From: Acetatifactor sp.
Lineage (GTDB): Bacteria > Bacillota > Clostridia > Lachnospirales > Lachnospiraceae
Reading direction: 5' to 3'
DNA: 6,496 nt
Assembly: GCA_024699575.1 (NCBI GenBank)
Contig: JAILPF010000078.1
Coordinates: 1-6,496, forward strand
Positions 5,196-6,496 of the stretch are shown here, piece by piece. Each line of letters starts with the position of its first letter. Within the stretch, counting starts at the first letter, position 1. The position numbers and the translations under genes were made by a program. The notes below the pieces were generated by a model, which saw only the letters and a list, made by a program, of their open reading frames with translations, was not told where the DNA came from and ran no database searches.

Positions 5196-5224
5196 ATCAT
5201 GCCACACTTCTTAGAAAATGTCAA
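5196..5224 (-). promoter_or_regulatory. Orphan sigma-A promoter on the minus strand
   Basis: On the minus strand a perfect TTGACA (5224 to 5219) is followed after exactly 17 bases by CATGAT (5201 to 5196). TGG directly before it supplies an extended -10. It sits 126 bases past the stop of the surface-protein gene and points at the shared terminator, with no protein gene in between. This is the main support for a small RNA here. Confidence 0.55.
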
Positions 5225-5269
5225 TATCAAATTTACAATTCAATATAATATTGCATTATTTTATCTGTG

Positions 5270-5324
5270 TAACACTCTTGCACACTCATATCTTCTCATA
5301 ATGTAAACTAATCTTCAAGTGTTA
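5270..5324. repeat. Imperfect inverted repeat downstream of the surface-protein gene
   Basis: TAACACTCTTG (5270-5280) pairs with CAAGTGTTA (5316-5324), giving 7 bp plus 2 bp with a 2-base bulge and a loop of 35 bases. It lies in the 3' flank of the minus-strand surface-protein gene. No U tract follows the arms, so it is not a convincing terminator. An RNA-stabilising or processing role is possible. Confidence 0.25.
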
Positions 5325-5349
5325 TTCGTTGTAAAATTTCGACATTTCA

Positions 5350-6144
5350 TTACAATTCTTTTCTTCTGCTGCAGGCAACTCCACCTGCAAGAAAAACAAA
5401 ACTAAGCATAAAGAATACAGGAGTATAATCGAATCCGCCGGTTTTTGGAACAGCATCAAGCTCTTTTGCGGATGCATTCTCAACTGAAGCTGACTGACTT
5501 GGAACAGTACCGTTTATACTGTACTTATCTGCCGGTGTTGCAAGAACAATCGTATCCTTTTTCAGAGAGAAAGAACCGGCCTCGAAATTGTAGGCAGGCA
5601 ATGCTGCTGTCCCTCTCTTATATTGAGTAACCTCTGCGTAGTCAACTGTACCGCTAACATAAGCATTTGCGTGAACACCTGTGCCATCTGCAGCCTTTGC
5701 ATAAAACTCTTTTACATTTCCGTTAATCTGAAGAGTAGCATCTTCGAATACTGCTGCCTTAACGGCATCCGCATTCAAAATACCTACCGATTTCTGGAGT
5801 GAGTAAACATAATCTACTCCGGGAGCATTTACAACACATGTCTGAGGGGTGGAAAATGCAAGTTCGCTGATTCTTTTGCTCATGTCAAGAGTCAGGCTTT
5901 GAGTTGCATCTGCTCCGTCTACCACGAGCTTATCTCCATCCTTAAACCCCTCATAAAAATAATACAATTCCCAATGTTCTACGTGCTCTTTGTTGAGCAA
6001 ATAAGCCCATTCACCCTTATCTTTGTCATAATACACGGTCCAGGTGTCAGGTGCTGCCGCAGAAGCCGTAAGTGCCGACGTGAGTGCCAGGATCACCATT
6101 ACTGCTACTGCAAATACTGCTGTTAAAAATCTCATTCTTTTCAT
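5350..6144 (-). CDS. Sortase-anchored secreted surface protein of unknown function
   Basis: This 264-residue protein (from the start at 6144) has an N-terminal signal peptide: MKRMRF, a hydrophobic core, and cleavage near SAAA at about residues 28-31. The C-terminus is a cell-wall sorting signal: VPKTG (232-236), a hydrophobic segment at about 242-258, and the charged tail RRKEL. The region between (about 32-230) looks beta-rich and aromatic, with WTVYYD, EWAYLL and WELYYFYE near the start; I do not recognise its domain. An upstream ATG at 6153 is in frame, but AAGGAGG (6154-6160) abuts it directly. The ATG at 6144 is nine bases from that site and is preferred. The gene follows the class B sortase gene by 23 bases, so it is very probably that enzyme's substrate, displayed on the wall. 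It might be an adhesin or glycan-binding protein; no evidence decides. Confidence 0.88.
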   Translation of the reverse strand: MKRMRFLTAVFAVAVMVILALTSALTASAAAPDTWTVYYDKDKGEWAYLLNKEHVEHWELYYFYEGFKDGDKLVVDGADATQSLTLDMSKRISELAFSTPQTCVVNAPGVDYVYSLQKSVGILNADAVKAAVFEDATLQINGNVKEFYAKAADGTGVHANAYVSGTVDYAEVTQYKRGTAALPAYNFEAGSFSLKKDTIVLATPADKYSINGTVPSQSASVENASAKELDAVPKTGGFDYTPVFFMLSFVFLAGGVACSRRKEL

Positions 6145-6153
6145 GTCTTTCAT

Positions 6154-6160
6154 CCTCCTT
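6154..6160 (-). promoter_or_regulatory. Ribosome binding site that decides the surface-protein start
   Basis: AAGGAGG on the minus strand touches the ATG at 6153, too close for initiation there. It lies nine bases from the ATG at 6144, a usable distance, and 18 bases from the ATG at 6135. It starts 8 bases after the sortase stop codon. Confidence 0.7.
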
Positions 6161-6167
6161 GCCCCTT

Positions 6168-6496
6168 TTAATTATATAGTTTATCTATTTCTATTTCTTT
6201 TGCCACCACAACAAATCTCCCATTATCCACATGATATGAACAGGTGGACAGTGTCACAAATTTGTCACCAAATTCTGCACTGAGTTCCTCATTTTTATAA
6301 TAGGATAACGCCTTTATGTTCTCATAGAAGTCTAAGAATTCCTCTTCCGTATCCGCCTGAAAAAACTTATAAAACTTAAAGCAGTCGTCCGTCTTGTAAA
6401 AAACCTGCGATTGGAAAGCAGCTATCACTTCATATACATGTCTCTCAGATTTCGTAGAAAGATACAGATATGGATGGGTATCTCTATAGTCCTCCT
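6168..6496 (-). CDS. Class B sortase, C-terminal part
   Basis: This is the last 108 codons of a sortase; the 5' part lies beyond the right edge. Reading is open to the edge (from EDYRDTHPYLYLSTKSERHVYEV), so a GTG at 6428 is an internal valine codon, not the start. The active-site cysteine is in TLSTC (C85 of the visible part). The catalytic arginine is R93 in GRFVVVAKE, eight residues later, as in class B enzymes. The HPYLYLST and HVYEVIAAF strands and the helical insertion FLDFYENIKALSYY also fit class B. The catalytic histidine is outside the window. Sortases are membrane-bound transpeptidases that cut a C-terminal signal and join the protein to the wall or to a pilin. The stop TAA (6168-6170) is 23 bases before the chosen start of the VPKTG protein, so enzyme and substrate share a transcript. 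The expected N-terminal membrane anchor cannot be seen. Confidence 0.92.
   Translation of the reverse strand, partial: EDYRDTHPYLYLSTKSERHVYEVIAAFQSQVFYKTDDCFKFYKFFQADTEEEFLDFYENIKALSYYKNEELSAEFGDKFVTLSTCSYHVDNGRFVVVAKEIEIDKLYN

Noticed and set aside
5445..6283. Three short plus-strand open frames over the surface-protein and sortase region
   Set aside because: They overlap minus-strand genes with strong signals (signal peptide, VPKTG, TLSTC) and show no features of their own.
6168..6428. Taking GTG at 6428 as the sortase start
   Set aside because: The frame continues open to the window edge with sortase-like sequence (HPYLYLST, HVYEV), so the gene is cut by the edge rather than starting there.

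Overview
The window looks like chromosomal DNA from a low-to-moderate-GC, Gram-positive, Clostridia-type bacterium, most likely a Lachnospiraceae-like gut or rumen organism. The evidence is strong AAGGAGG ribosome binding sites, sigma-A promoters, a BlaI/M56 pair, a class B sortase with a sortase-anchored substrate, and glycan genes with Firmicutes-type sequence. The organism is inferred from style and protein flavour; no marker gene is present.

Layout from left to right. (1) On the minus strand, positions 1-354 hold the first 118 codons of a PLP-dependent sugar aminotransferase (DegT family, PseC-like), which runs off the left edge. (2) A 131-bp divergent intergenic region carries two good back-to-back promoters, one for the aminotransferase and one for the next gene. 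(3) On the plus strand, positions 486-2473 hold a three-gene regulatory module: a BlaI/MecI-type repressor, an M56 membrane metallopeptidase with an HEAAH zinc motif, and a 77-residue exported small protein. Strong terminators and palindromes lie in its gaps. (4) On the plus strand, positions 2694-5065 hold a tight two-gene operon, gmd (GDP-mannose 4,6-dehydratase) and manC (mannose-1-phosphate guanylyltransferase with a cupin domain), ending in a long terminator hairpin. (5) Positions 5066-5349 are a 284-bp convergent gap with the shared hairpin and, on the minus strand, a near-consensus promoter that would make a short structured RNA of about 100 nt. (6) On the minus strand, positions 5350-6496 hold the 3' end of a class B sortase gene followed by its likely substrate, a secreted protein with a VPKTG anchor signal.

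How the parts fit: manC makes GDP-mannose and gmd converts it to GDP-4-keto-6-deoxymannose. The PseC-like enzyme aminates a nucleotide-linked keto sugar. Two sugar pathways for surface glycans (capsule, flagellar or wall glycan) therefore flank a protease-controlled repressor module and a wall-anchoring locus, so the whole window is about the cell surface. The M56 protein lacks the penicillin-binding sensor domain of BlaR1, so the signal is unlikely to be a beta-lactam bound in the classical way. The small exported protein is the natural candidate effector or ligand.

The most interesting items are the unannotated minus-strand RNA candidate near 5090-5224, the BlaI-M56-small secreted protein module with its palindromes, and the sortase/substrate pair. 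No tRNA, rRNA, CRISPR array, insertion sequence or prophage gene was seen.
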